Below, piece by piece: positions 24,435-34,239 of a DNA stretch of 64,000 bases. This DNA is from Aralia elata (lineage: Eukaryota; Streptophyta; Magnoliopsida; Apiales; Araliaceae). The stretch covers positions 82,064,971 to 82,128,970 of the forward strand of contig CM068387.1 in assembly GCA_034770075.1 (NCBI GenBank). Direction: 5' to 3'. The number at the start of each line of letters is the position of its first letter. Position 1 is the first letter of the stretch. The notes below the pieces were generated by a model, which worked only from the letters and a program-made list of their open reading frames with translations, ran no database searches and was not told the origin of the DNA. The position numbers and the translations under genes are program-made.

Positions 24435-25427
24435 AACCTTACTCGAATTATATTTTGAGCAGGTTTCATATCTTATACAGGTTGTATATTGTTACAAATT
24501 TCATGACACAGATTGAGTTATTACTTTTGAATCGTATTAGTGGATTAATTATTGTCAATTACTCCACCTCCAAGATAATTATTGATATTCGCAGCTTATG
24601 CATTTGAATTCATTATCTATTGTTGGATTGTGAAACATTTAAGTTCTTCATTCATGAACTGTTTAAGGAGATAGTCTACGCCATTTGTTTCGGTTAGACA
24701 TGTACAGATTATTATTTTAAAAGCTATCCAAACCGATTGTTGGTGCGGATTCTTGGACTGAGAGAGCAACCCTTATGTAGGGGATTATAATGTGTCGGTT
24801 ATTCGATGCAGTCAGAGTTAAATGTTATGCATATACATGGTGTACAAGAGGCTGATCTCCTCGGGTACAACTGACGGGGCCAGGTTTTAAAAGAGTTAGT
24901 TGAATGATTAACTCTTTGGCCAAAAGTTCATGGTCGGTTGGACCACTCACCAGTAAATAATCATTATTCATTGTTTCATTTGGACTTTGATTATGTCATT
25001 TCAGCTATTTCATCAATGCTCATAAATTGTTGATCTATGCAGCTATTATTCTTATTCATTCATGATATATCTTCATTCTTGCTTTTAAACTTGCTGAGCA
25101 AAGTAGTTGCTCACCCTTGCTATATCATGAACCTATTGCAGTTAAGCCGGGGAGTTCCAGAGTGGACAAAGGCAAAGGAAAGCTTAAGGAATAGTTATAT
25201 GTACTATCCTGTTATGTAATCGTGGAATAGTTTTGCATTATTAATGTATTCTGCGATGTATTTATTTAAGGTTATAGACCTTGGGACCGTAGTGAACCTT
25301 TTGTAATGAACAACATATGTTTATTTTATTCCGCATTAGTTAATTTATGTTGTTTAGAGGCGTATGGATATATTTTATCGTGAGCACCAAATTCGAGGTA
25401 TTGGTACCTGAATTTGGGGGTGTCACA

Positions 25428-25469
25428 GAGCGGATTTTTGCAAAAAGATGAAGGGGGAAAGTAAGTAAG
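25428..25469 (+). pseudogene. rpl5: Mitochondrial rpl5 remnant, part 2 (3' end)
   Basis: The continuation of the split rpl5. After the second GAGCG the sequence reads GGA TTT TTG CAA AAA GAT GAA (GFLQKDE) and then GGGGG, where one G appears extra relative to the expected GEGES-like ending, shifting the terminal frame. The stop region directly adjoins the rps14 start, as in plant mitochondria. Confidence 0.75.
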
Positions 25470-25703
25470 ATGTCGGAGAAGCGAAATATACGAGATCATA
25501 AACGTAGATTGCTCGCGGCTAAATATGAATTGAGACGAAAGCTTTATAAAGCCTTTTGTAAAGACCCCGATCTTCTTAGTGAGATGCGGGACAAACATCG
25601 TTATAAGTTATCCCAGTTGCCAAGAAATAGTTTCTTTGCATGAGTAAGAAACCGATGTATTTTAGCGGGTCGTCTTCGTTCTGTATATGAGTTCTTTCGA
25701 ATC
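25470..25703 (+). pseudogene. rps14: Mitochondrial rps14 remnant with premature stop
   Basis: Mitochondrial ribosomal protein uS14, non-functional here. From the ATG at 25470 the frame reads MSEKRNIRDHKRRLLAAKYE and continues as a clear uS14 for 57 codons, ending PRNSFFA, then meets TGA at 25641-25643. The normal gene has Arg (CGA) at this codon. A CG to TG change at a methylated CpG explains it and suits a copy resident in the nucleus. Homology resumes after the stop (VRNRC...SVYEFFRI) and is lost at 25704, so the last 20-25 residues are missing. Use of this copy as a transferred nuclear gene is unlikely: no targeting presequence, a stop codon and a missing C-terminus. Confidence 0.92.
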
Positions 25704-26876
25704 TGAGAAGAAGAACGGGCCATCATCATTGTCTTGGCATCCCTGTGGAACGGAATCGGACTAGAGAAGCTACTGCCAGTTCCGGTGATGGAGCCAATAA
25801 AGTTCAGATTTAATTTCTCATAAGGCAGTCGATTTTTTGCCATCTTTCAACTCATTCGACATCCTTTTCATTCGATGTGTTCATATCCATTAAAGAAGAG
25901 GAAGAGACCTAAATTAGGAGATTATTCCTACCCTCCTTTTTTTGTCTTTCAGATACCAGTTCAATAATCAGAGAAAATAAATTGGACCCTCCATCGAATT
26001 CAAGAAAGATAAAACAAATGATTTTCGCAGCGTTGTGCTTGAAAGCGATCTTGTTTGTTAGCAAGAATACGCTACACGAATCCGCTGTTACTGGACTGAC
26101 TACTACAAGAAAGGGCACAAGAGTGTGAGTAGAGATATAAAGAGGGGTACTTACGAACCAAGGTAACTCTATCACTTGACTCCTTTACTTTTCAAGTTGA
26201 CTTTGAATCTATTTTTCTTATTCATACAGGGCTATTTTAGGGTAGGTTTATCCTTACTCTAGCACACAAGCTGGAAAAAAGAAAGGGATTAGGATCTGAC
26301 CCGATAAAAAAAGCTCTTGTTCGTTAAGAAAAAGAGGTCTCTAGCAAAAGCAAACTGAGATGCAAGGGCTATATTTTTAATCAATTTCATTTTGCCTTTC
26401 CCCGGAACTACTTTTGTTGATACCGCCACTTTCCCACTTCAAAATGCAACTGATTCAAGAACAGCTGTTTATAGATCGGTTGTTTCAAGATCTTCCTACA
26501 AAATGACTACTTATAAAGCTGGATAAACAGAGCTATAATCTGTCCCCAACCACTGCTTCACCCATAGCTTCCCTTAGGGTTTCTTTCTCTTTATTTTTTT
26601 ACGAATCCTTAACACGCGATGAAGCTTCCGGTAAGAACATTCCATCAGTTAATAAGGCTAACATATGTCGCTATAAGGTTCTGTGATCACTTACGCTATT
26701 TTATTTGGAGTTTTTAGCAACAGTACAATTACTAGAAGCTGCAATACCAACCCTACGGAAAGGAAAGTGACTCCTGGGTAGGAGGGACGATCAATCTCAC
26801 ATGAGTTGCATTACTTGTTTGCTGAGGGAGTTGGGGGCAACCATTGCCGGAGGCAACTACCGTTGTTGCTAGAGGC

Positions 26877-26964
26877 AACAACTAATACCCTTTCTTTTGA
26901 TAATGAGAGATGTAACCATTAACAACTAATACCCGTTCTTTTGATAATGAGAGATGTAACTATT
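26877..26964. repeat. Tandem duplication, two 44-bp units
   Basis: Units 26877-26920 and 26921-26964 (core AACAACTAATACCC then TTCTTTTGATAATGAGAGAT) differ at about two bases. They sit at the apparent junction between the mitochondrial-like block and ordinary AT-rich nuclear DNA, so they may mark a repair event. Confidence 0.85.
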
Positions 26965-27297
26965 AGACCAAAATAAGTCACTAACATTATAAAATCAAGT
27001 TAGTTATATTTTTTGTTTTTTACATTAAATTTGTCTGTGTTTATATAATAAGAATCAGATTTTATGTTTTAAGAGACTTATTTTTTCGATATATGATGAT
27101 CTCTTATAATATAAAAATATTTTTTTTGCATTTTACGTAAAAAATTGCTTTTATATTTTAGAAAGGAGATCTTGCATGTTATCAGAGGATCATTGTTTTG
27201 TAAGCTGAGAATTACAATAAATTGTCTCTCTTTCTAGTAATGCTGGTTTAGGTGAGCATTGCAAACATATACGTACAAATTTCAAGTACTTTACATC
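26965..27297. other. Downstream region of the PME gene
   Basis: AT-rich sequence containing the probable PME 3' UTR. No other feature seen. Confidence 0.5.
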
Positions 27298-28781
27298 TTA
27301 ATATAAATCTGGTACAAATGGAATGTTGGTCGAATGTATCCACGTTTCACCTCGAATAAAATTTTTTACTGTGAATTTTTTAGCTTCTGAAAAATCCATG
27401 ATTCGAAATCCTTTCCAATTTACCCTTTTACTAGTGTTAGCTCCCGGGCCTCGATTTTGATATTCACCGTAGTACAATGAACTAAGCGAAGAATTAATAC
27501 TATTCCATTGTAGCCATCCCTCATGGTCTATTAGATCACCTAAAAATGACTGCATTATAACAACAGTTGATAATGATGACCATGGCCTGCCAAGGTAGGT
27601 TTTTGTTCCTGAATTTGATTTAAAATCCTCTGCAGCCGTAATTGTGCAGTTATGGAGGGCTATTCCGGTAATTACATTTCTGTTTTCCCTTGCTTGTGCT
27701 GTTATTACACAATTGTGATCCATAGGAGGATTTCGGACATAAATGGCACAATTTTGGAAAATTACTGCAGCATTTCCAAATATAAAATCTGTGCTGCCAA
27801 AAATTTGACAGTCCCTGTAAAATTGGATACCGCTATCCGCAAAAAGTGTATCTTGGTATCCTTGAAATCTGCATTGGTAGAATGCGGATAGGTTGGAACT
27901 ACTCTTCATTGCCACAGCTTGTCCATTGTATGGTCCAGCAGAGTTGATGAAGGTTATGCCCTTTGCTACAAATCCACCTCCTTCAATATCTAATGAATGT
28001 AAAAAGCTGAAAACAATCTATGAAACTGCATTTCATTTTTTGTCCACATTTTGTAAAAAGCTGAAAACAATCTATGAAATTAACATGAATTTCGCGACTT
28101 TTAGAAAGAATAACTTTGTTTGAGTAATGTTAGGAGTAACAAATTTAATTGATTAAAATTGTATATGACTTTGTGATTGGTCACGTAATAAAATACGAGT
28201 AAACGTAAAGTGTAAATCAGCATCTGTCCGCAACCATTCTACTTTACCCTTTAAATGAATGACGGCTACCCACAACAACACATACGGAGTACTACGTATA
28301 TTATTTCTAATAACTCATTCTAGTATTACTAATTCTCACGTAGTTTTAAATTTAAGGTAAATGTTCATTTTTCACGTTCTAAATATATGGAAGAAAAATA
28401 AGGCAAAATTAAGGAAATGATGTTGTAAGAAACTAAGTTACCTACTGTGGCTGATTCAATGATATTATAGCCTGTATGGTTGCTCCTGTTGTAAGTGATG
28501 ATAGTCACATCCATGCCATCTCCAGTGAAAGCAAGATTTGTTTTTTCCATTCCAATATGAATGCGCTCAACGTATGTGCCTGCTTTAATTTTTATGTAGA
28601 ATTTTCGCGCGCTGTGGTTTGGTGCAGCTGAGACAGCTTCAGAGATTTTGGTGAATTTGCCAGAGCCATCTTTTGCTACGATTATGTCAATCGGTTCGCC
28701 TTGGACAAACCTCACAAAAGCCAGCGCGATAATAAGTATCAGAATTTTCTGCAAATTTGCAACGGTTAAGTTTCTGGTCAT
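27298..28781 (-). CDS. Pectin methylesterase without inhibitor pro-region
   Basis: Secreted enzyme that removes methyl esters from cell-wall homogalacturonan. Two exons join in phase: 28781-28442 (ending G before GTAACT) and 27989-27298, giving 343 residues. A signal peptide (about 1-28) is followed directly by the catalytic beta-helix, starting IDIIVAKDGSGKFTKISEAV; there is no N-terminal PMEI-type pro-domain, as in the short class of plant PMEs. The catalytic set is intact: GQAVA (Gln137), QDTL (Gln159, Asp160), DFIFGNA (Asp181) and LGRPW (Arg247, Trp249). The expected terminal block (FTVKNFI-GETWI) is present. A 151-bp MITE lies 76 bp upstream of the start codon. Tissue of expression cannot be read from the sequence. 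Confidence 0.95.
27999..28080. repeat. Direct repeat inside the PME intron
   Basis: A 28-bp stretch (GTAAAAAGCTGAAAACAATC and onward to TATGAAA) starts at 27999 and again at 28053, period 54, almost unchanged. It lies just inside the intron near the second exon's acceptor. Confidence 0.8.
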
Positions 28782-28856
28782 GTAACATTTGTACAGTATT
28801 ATCTAATTTATTTGTAACGAAATGAAAGAGATGGTAATTGGGAAAAATATAATCAA

Positions 28857-29007
28857 GGAAACTGATATTTCCACAACACTTTTTGATATTTCCACATGAA
28901 AAGTGTCGTTATAGATGTATAGCGACGGAGAAAATCGTCGTTATATGATCTATAGCGACAGTTTTCATATGTAAATATCATTTTCTGTTATGGAAATATC
29001 AGTTTCC
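28857..29007. mobile_element. Mutator-type (9-bp TSD) MITE just upstream of PME
   Basis: A 151-bp element starting GGAAACTGATATTTCC and ending with the complement. Arms of about 35 bp pair with a few mismatches. It is flanked by a perfect 9-bp duplication TATAATCAA (28848-28856 and 29008-29016). Nine-base duplications are typical of Mutator-like elements. The core reads AGCGACGGAGAAAATCGTCG and is itself partly palindromic. No coding capacity. Confidence 0.85.
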
Positions 29008-29880
29008 TATAATCAAATGCAATTTTGAAGATTGAATATAGAAACAGGAAAGTATAAAGTGGCATGTGATATGTGGCTTTTGAATGTTGCAGCCATCAAA
29101 ATGCAAGACTTGTTGGAATCCCCCTGGCTAAATAATAGGAGGTTTTTCGGATGAGTTGATCAATGATCATATATGTTGCTTTATATAGAACTGCAAGCAC
29201 TTGGCATGGGAATTTCATTGAGCAATGCATGCATACTGCTCCTTCACTTCCAAAATTTGAGATGCATTTTTAGCTTTTTAGTCAATTTGCCAAAGTTTTC
29301 ACATTCAAAGTTAATACTAATTTTTTAGTATAAACAAGTATAATTGTTATAAACTAACTAAAAATTGTTACTAATTTTCATATTTGTTGTTTTCAAGACA
29401 AATAAATTCATATCAATTTTAAAATTTTAGAATTTCGCAAAGTGACTTTAAAAAGTTAAAATGTATCTCTAATTTTGGTACCGATGTAGTAATATGCTTG
29501 CTGATGAAATTACGAAGGATAGATCAATTAAATTCACTACGGATTACAAAAGAAGGGAAAGAAAAAAGAACAATTCAACTTGTAGAGAACCAGCAATTTA
29601 GGTTATAGATTACAAGAAAACAAATAGATAAAGAGCAAAGGACATATTTTGCAGAGCAATTTTACCTCCATTTGAGTATATTAAGAGTACTGACAGCCTG
29701 CAGTTCTGCTTCTCTATTCAAAACTATAGTTCTTTCCTTCTTATTGCTCTAAAATGTGTATATTTAGATTGAAAAATGATGTGCCTAACAACTTCAAAAG
29801 TTTGAAGACTTAAAATTTGGAGAAACTATGGTGTCGAGGGCTGTATATATACTGCATGAGGTCACCTGTTTAAACAGATA

Positions 29881-30136
29881 TTCCCTGATCCGTTCCAAAA
29901 TTAGAGTTATAATTTGACTTTTAAGGTCAGACGACAGTATATTAAACTTTAAATTGATAGAAATTTATTTAATTTTAGTTGATACAATTATTATAATTGT
30001 ATAGTATATAACAAAAACTATTAATCACGAAATTTATTTCATACTAAACTTTTATGAGTCGTACTAATTTTAAAATTTAATATGTCGTCGTTTGAGAAAA
30101 TCAAATTGTATCCTTTAATTTTTTGAACGGAATGAG
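29881..30136. mobile_element. Degenerate Stowaway-like MITE
   Basis: TA-flanked segment whose left end (TTCCCTGATCCGTTCCAAAA) and the complement of its right end (CTCATTCCGTTCAAAAAATT) are related. Pairing continues inward around AATTTGA and GACGACA-TATTAAA with many mismatches. Old copy with no coding potential. Confidence 0.65.
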
Positions 30137-31288
30137 TATTACATTCCGTGAGGTACTACATTTGATTACATGTAGTTTCACTCTGACCATTGTCTTTTGT
30201 TTTTAAAATCATGGATATATTTTTAAAACGACGATTTTAAGAAAAATTATATATTCTGAAATGTATCATTATTATCAATTAAACATTAATAATAGGGGTG
30301 TGATACTAGAAATGTAACTAAAATAGTAATGAAAAATTAAGAATATCATACTCCATTATGACCTTAAAATTAAAATGTATTTATAATTTTGAGATCTGAA
30401 AACATTCGTAGTTAGGACCATAAAATTTTGTATTGATTAAATGAGGCCATATTTTTTCTTTTCCTGAAAGCAGTTACCTTTACCATCATATGCAATTAAC
30501 TTGCAGGTAAAAGAAAAAATGTTTTGTTTAGTCATGTCATCTTTTTTATTTATAGGAGGTTATGACTCGGGTTGTTCATCATACAAGTCATGTAAAAAGA
30601 GCACTATTCCATATATGTTAATATGTTATCCAAAGAGATGAAAATGCTATTAATAATTCCTAAATAAGTAAAAATGTCAACCTCAATGGTCAGTTGAACT
30701 TATTATAAAAAAACAACTTGAAGAGTTGTCTACCATTTTCTCAATATGAAGAGTTGGAGTTTGTAAAGTAAACTTGAATAGCAACTTGTTTGGGATCATT
30801 TGTCAACCATGGAGGAAAATGGAGTACCCAAACAGCTAGCACTTGATAAATACTGTCATAAGCACCAAAAATCAAAGCCTGAATTTGGAGTAGTTAGGGT
30901 TAGGTGACTGTTAAATTATTCACGTTATCGGTTCAAATAAAATTCTACGATATTAATCGTGTTAGCGCATTTTTAATTAGACTTTTATAAATTGGGCAGA
31001 TAAATAAAATAGTTAACAGAAATCTCATTAAAAAAAGAAGAAATTCTTTTCAATGTGCTAGCTAGGCTAAGCAAAATCGTGAAGCAAGCAACCATTCACA
31101 TCTTAAGAATGTGGTGTGGGGATGGCATGGAGTTATCATAAGAAATCTTGAAAAATAAAGATTGAGCGTCACTTGTAAGAAAATGTGACAATTGTCATCA
31201 ACAAAAATCACATGGCTAGATACGGTGCAGTTGAGCAAATCAAATAAGAGTGATCTAAACTATTAAGATTCCACTTTTTTATTTATTA

Positions 31289-31953
31289 CTCATTCCGTCC
31301 ATTAATATAAGTGGTTTTAAAATTATACATAAGTATTAAGAAAATGATTGTATAACATTAAATATAATATCAATTGTCAATATTGTCCATGTATTAAAAA
31401 AAAGAGAGGGTTATTTATTAGACAAAAAATAGTGAGAGAACCAAAGTTATATTTAATACTTGGGATAATATTAGAAACTAAGGCCGTGTTTGATAAAAAT
31501 GATAATTAAGATATGAATAATTATGATGTCTTAATAAATTAGATCATCTGAATGGTTATGAAGTCTGAATCTAAAAAACTGTTTGATAACTAAAAAGTAA
31601 GTTGTCTCTTAATGACACTATTTTACCATTTTAAAGGGTAAAATTTTATTTAATAATTTTAAATATTCAATTTAATAAAAATGAGTGAATAATATTGTTG
31701 AATATATTTATATAAAAAAAATTATCAAAAAAATTTCATTAAGAGATACCTCTTAATTATTAAGATTTCATTTTCTGTCTTACCGATTAATAGGCATTTG
31801 CTTCTTAGCGAATAAGAGACAGTCCATTAAGAGACAATCAGATGTAAACAAACAACACCTAAGTAATTAATGCTTACTTAAAATTCTCAAACGTCATATA
31901 TTAAGAGACAAAAACACTTCTCTAAAACGACTTATATTAAGGGACGGAGAGAG
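31289..31953. mobile_element. Stowaway-like MITE interrupted by a second MITE
   Basis: Left end CTCATTCCGTCCATTAATAT and right end complementary (TTAAGGGACGGAGAGAG), with TA on both sides (31287-31288 and 31954-31955). Adjacent arms (AAGTGGTTTTA and TAAAACGACTT) also pair. Without the inserted element at 31482-31859 and one TAA copy it would be about 284 bp, a usual MITE size. Confidence 0.75.
31482..31859. mobile_element. PIF/Harbinger-like (Tourist) MITE nested in the Stowaway-like MITE
   Basis: 378 bp flanked by TAA on both sides (31479-31481 and 31860-31862). Left end GGCCGTGTTTGAT and complemented right end GGTGTTGTTTGTT match at 8 of 13 positions. Internal repeats around TGTCTCTTAATG and CATTAAGAGA pair with each other. 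A 3-bp TAA/TTA duplication and GG-G-TGTTTG ends suit Tourist MITEs; the ends are diverged, so the class is likely rather than certain. Confidence 0.65.
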
Positions 31954-34239
31954 TATTATTTCTTTTATTTTATTTTGTTTTATTTTTATTTTTACTTCCA
32001 CTAGCATTTCTTCAAATTCCACCTTATTTCGTTTGTCCTATTCAGTGGCTTTATCTTTCTGGTATTGTTATTTACAGTTTCCTTCTCAATCGAAAAATGT
32101 ATTTATTTAGTAAATTGATTAGACAAATATCTGTTTAAATGCCTAGTTTATCTTGATCTATAAAGAATCATTAAGGCATGTTTGACTTGAAGAAACACCA
32201 CTACCAAAAGTGGGAAATCAAAGTGTGTTGATAAGTAAATGACAGCAGTAGGACGACTAAGCATGAAAGATGTTCTCCCAACCATACAGTTCACAGTTGA
32301 AAAAGAAAATGTGACGAATCCGTATTAAGTAATAAAAGACCTATCAAGTCTATCAAAATATTTTAAAATTTGAAGGTGTAAATTAAATTAAAAAATTGAA
32401 CGACCTTATATTTTGTCTAATATCAGCCCTAATTACTATTGTAACCAAGATTAATTAAACACTATTCTATTATTTCCTTAGTTTCCCATGTGCTATCAAT
32501 TTGACATTAAATAAGTTGGCTGTTGATAATATTATTGTTAAACAATCAGTTAAATGAACCTTGAATCTTGATGCGTCAATCAGCAGTATTCAAACTAGGG
32601 TTTTGGTCAATCTATAAATTTTGACTTAGACTTAAACACCTCGATCTCGCCTGATAACCTACAAATACAAAAGGTCCACCGGAGTTGGGGGCTCCGAGAT
32701 GACTCTCCGATACTTAAGTTAGAACGCTGATATAAAGGGATAGAGGAATTATTATTCTGTGAGAATAATTATGCTAGAGCATCCTTTATTTATAGCATGA
32801 GAGTCCTCTCCTTCAGGAATCCTACTAAGTTTTAGAGTCCTTTCAGGTTACCCATCCTTGGCTGATTAAGCATTATGAGAATTCTATCATTTATTAGATT
32901 GAATATTATTGTAAAACACTGATTAAGTCAAATTATTATATTACCTTTTATTAATAAAATTCTAAAAATAACACCTACCAACTCGTCATTGATAAGTTAT
33001 TTTTACTCACATCAAACCTCTTGCCCAATGGGGCAATCACATTGTATTTTGATACTCCGTTTTGACATTATGGGTCTTATTTTGAATTTTAAAGTTTAAT
33101 TTTATAAATTTAAATTAAAATATATGTAATTCATTTAATTATTGAAAGTAACAACTTTAATAGTTAATAGTGCTTAATATATAGCTTACAGTATTTGCAA
33201 TTACAATTATTTTGACTAAAATTAAAATAATTTACATCAATTTAAATTTGTTGATATTTTTCGAACTGACTTCAAAAAATTAGAATGAGAATTTTTTTAT
33301 GAGATATAAACAGTACTGAAACGAACACATGATATGTATAATCTTTCATCATTTGCAAAGACATGACTGAATACTGAATACCAAATATGCTTTTTCATTT
33401 CTTTTCTGTATTGATTTATTCATTTAAAATATTAACTGCAAATAAATAGATTAAGATTTTGTGATACTAATGTACGTAATGAATAGTATTGTGTGTACAA
33501 ATTATACACAATAAATTATACATCAAGAATAAAATTCATATATTATATACGAATAAAAATGTGTGAAATATCTAATTTAAATCTCGCTTCCTATTTTATT
33601 TTTTTCCCTATGTTATATTGTTTGTTCACAATATTTTACGTAAAACTTGTGTTCATGGTGTAAATAGAACAGAATATGGGAAAATAAATTTCAAATCTTG
33701 AATGATCCTGTAAAAAATATTTTATCTGAAGTAAGCCTTAATAGACCTAAAAAAAGATCAAAATATAACAAGTTGAATTTTCATTAAGACCCAAATAATG
33801 ATCTTCTTAGGAAGCCCAAATTCAATATTTAATGTCCGCACCAGGCCCATATAAGGAATTGAGATTAAATGACGAAAAGACCCATAGACCAACAACCGTA
33901 CCTTCGACAGACAAAGGAATATTCTAGAGAAAAGAATTCCTCAGATATAGCAAATCTCTAACCCTTGATTACCTCATGCGCTTATCACGTGACTAGCAGA
34001 GTCCAGAACGAAAAGGAATACAGAACGCCGCAAGGAGACCTAATAGCACAACAAAATACGAGCTCATTACAACCGTCAGATCATCCGACACGTCAGTGAT
34101 CCGCGTGTCTTCGTGATTCAACGGCTGAGATCAAGGTTCTATCGAACGAAGAAACTCCTCTATTCCCTTCCCTGTTTTTCCTTCCGATTTTAATTTCTGA
34201 ATTTCCGACGAAATTTTGCTGCTGAATTTCACGAGAAAA

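Larger units (their letters stand above)
22164..25427. mobile_element. LTR-type element, probably a solo LTR of a Ty3/Gypsy retrotransposon
   Basis: A 3264-bp insertion beginning TGTAACGACC and ending GGTGTCACA. It has the TG...CA ends of LTRs and is flanked by perfect 5-bp target-site duplications GAGCG (22159-22163 and 25428-25432). The two ends do not repeat within the element, and no gag, protease, reverse transcriptase or integrase frame is visible. The simplest reading is one long LTR left by recombination between the LTRs of a full element. The TGTAACGACC start and GGGGGTGTCACA end resemble LTRs of chromovirus-type Gypsy elements; the lineage is inference. Internal duplications are present near 24293-24430, and a GC-rich repeated motif near 23810-23900. 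A non-autonomous element without coding sequence is the alternative. Confidence 0.8.
21358..26870. other. Nuclear insertion of mitochondrial DNA (NUMT), interrupted by an LTR element
   Basis: A block distinct from flanking AT-rich nuclear DNA. It contains remnants of mitochondrial rpl5 and rps14 in the order and spacing (rpl5 end, a few bases, rps14 start) known from angiosperm mitochondrial genomes. A 3264-bp LTR-type element (22164-25427) was inserted later and splits rpl5; removing it and one target-site copy restores rpl5 continuity. The outer limits are judged from composition only: the left edge near 21358 is a jump from AT-rich DNA to TTGTTGCGCTCATACTCTCTCGG-type sequence, and the right edge is near the tandem duplication at 26877. 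Sequence beyond 25704 does not continue as normal rps14, so the mitochondrial source was itself rearranged or several pieces were joined. Confidence 0.8.
28782..34239. other. Long gene-free region with several MITEs
   Basis: About 5.4 kb of AT-rich DNA with no recognisable protein. It contains a 151-bp MITE (28857-29007), a degenerate Stowaway-like element (29881-30136) and a Harbinger-like MITE nested in a Stowaway-like MITE (31289-31953). A GC-richer stretch at about 32640-32710 (GGTCCACCGGAGTTGGGGGC) looks like a transposable-element fragment. A half-element beginning TACTCCGTTTTGACAT lies near 33054. The leader of the acidic-protein gene probably begins after about 34080. Confidence 0.6.

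Noticed and set aside
23631..24516. Several short open frames in the LTR-type element
   Set aside because: None resembles gag or pol proteins and they overlap in different frames; treated as chance in a GC-richer patch.
25470..25643. rps14 as a functional gene transferred to the nucleus
   Set aside because: Premature TGA, missing C-terminus and no targeting presequence.
33054..33290. Possible Stowaway MITE
   Set aside because: Only a left end resembling TACTCCGTTTTGACAT was seen and no convincing partner end, so it is mentioned only as a half-element.
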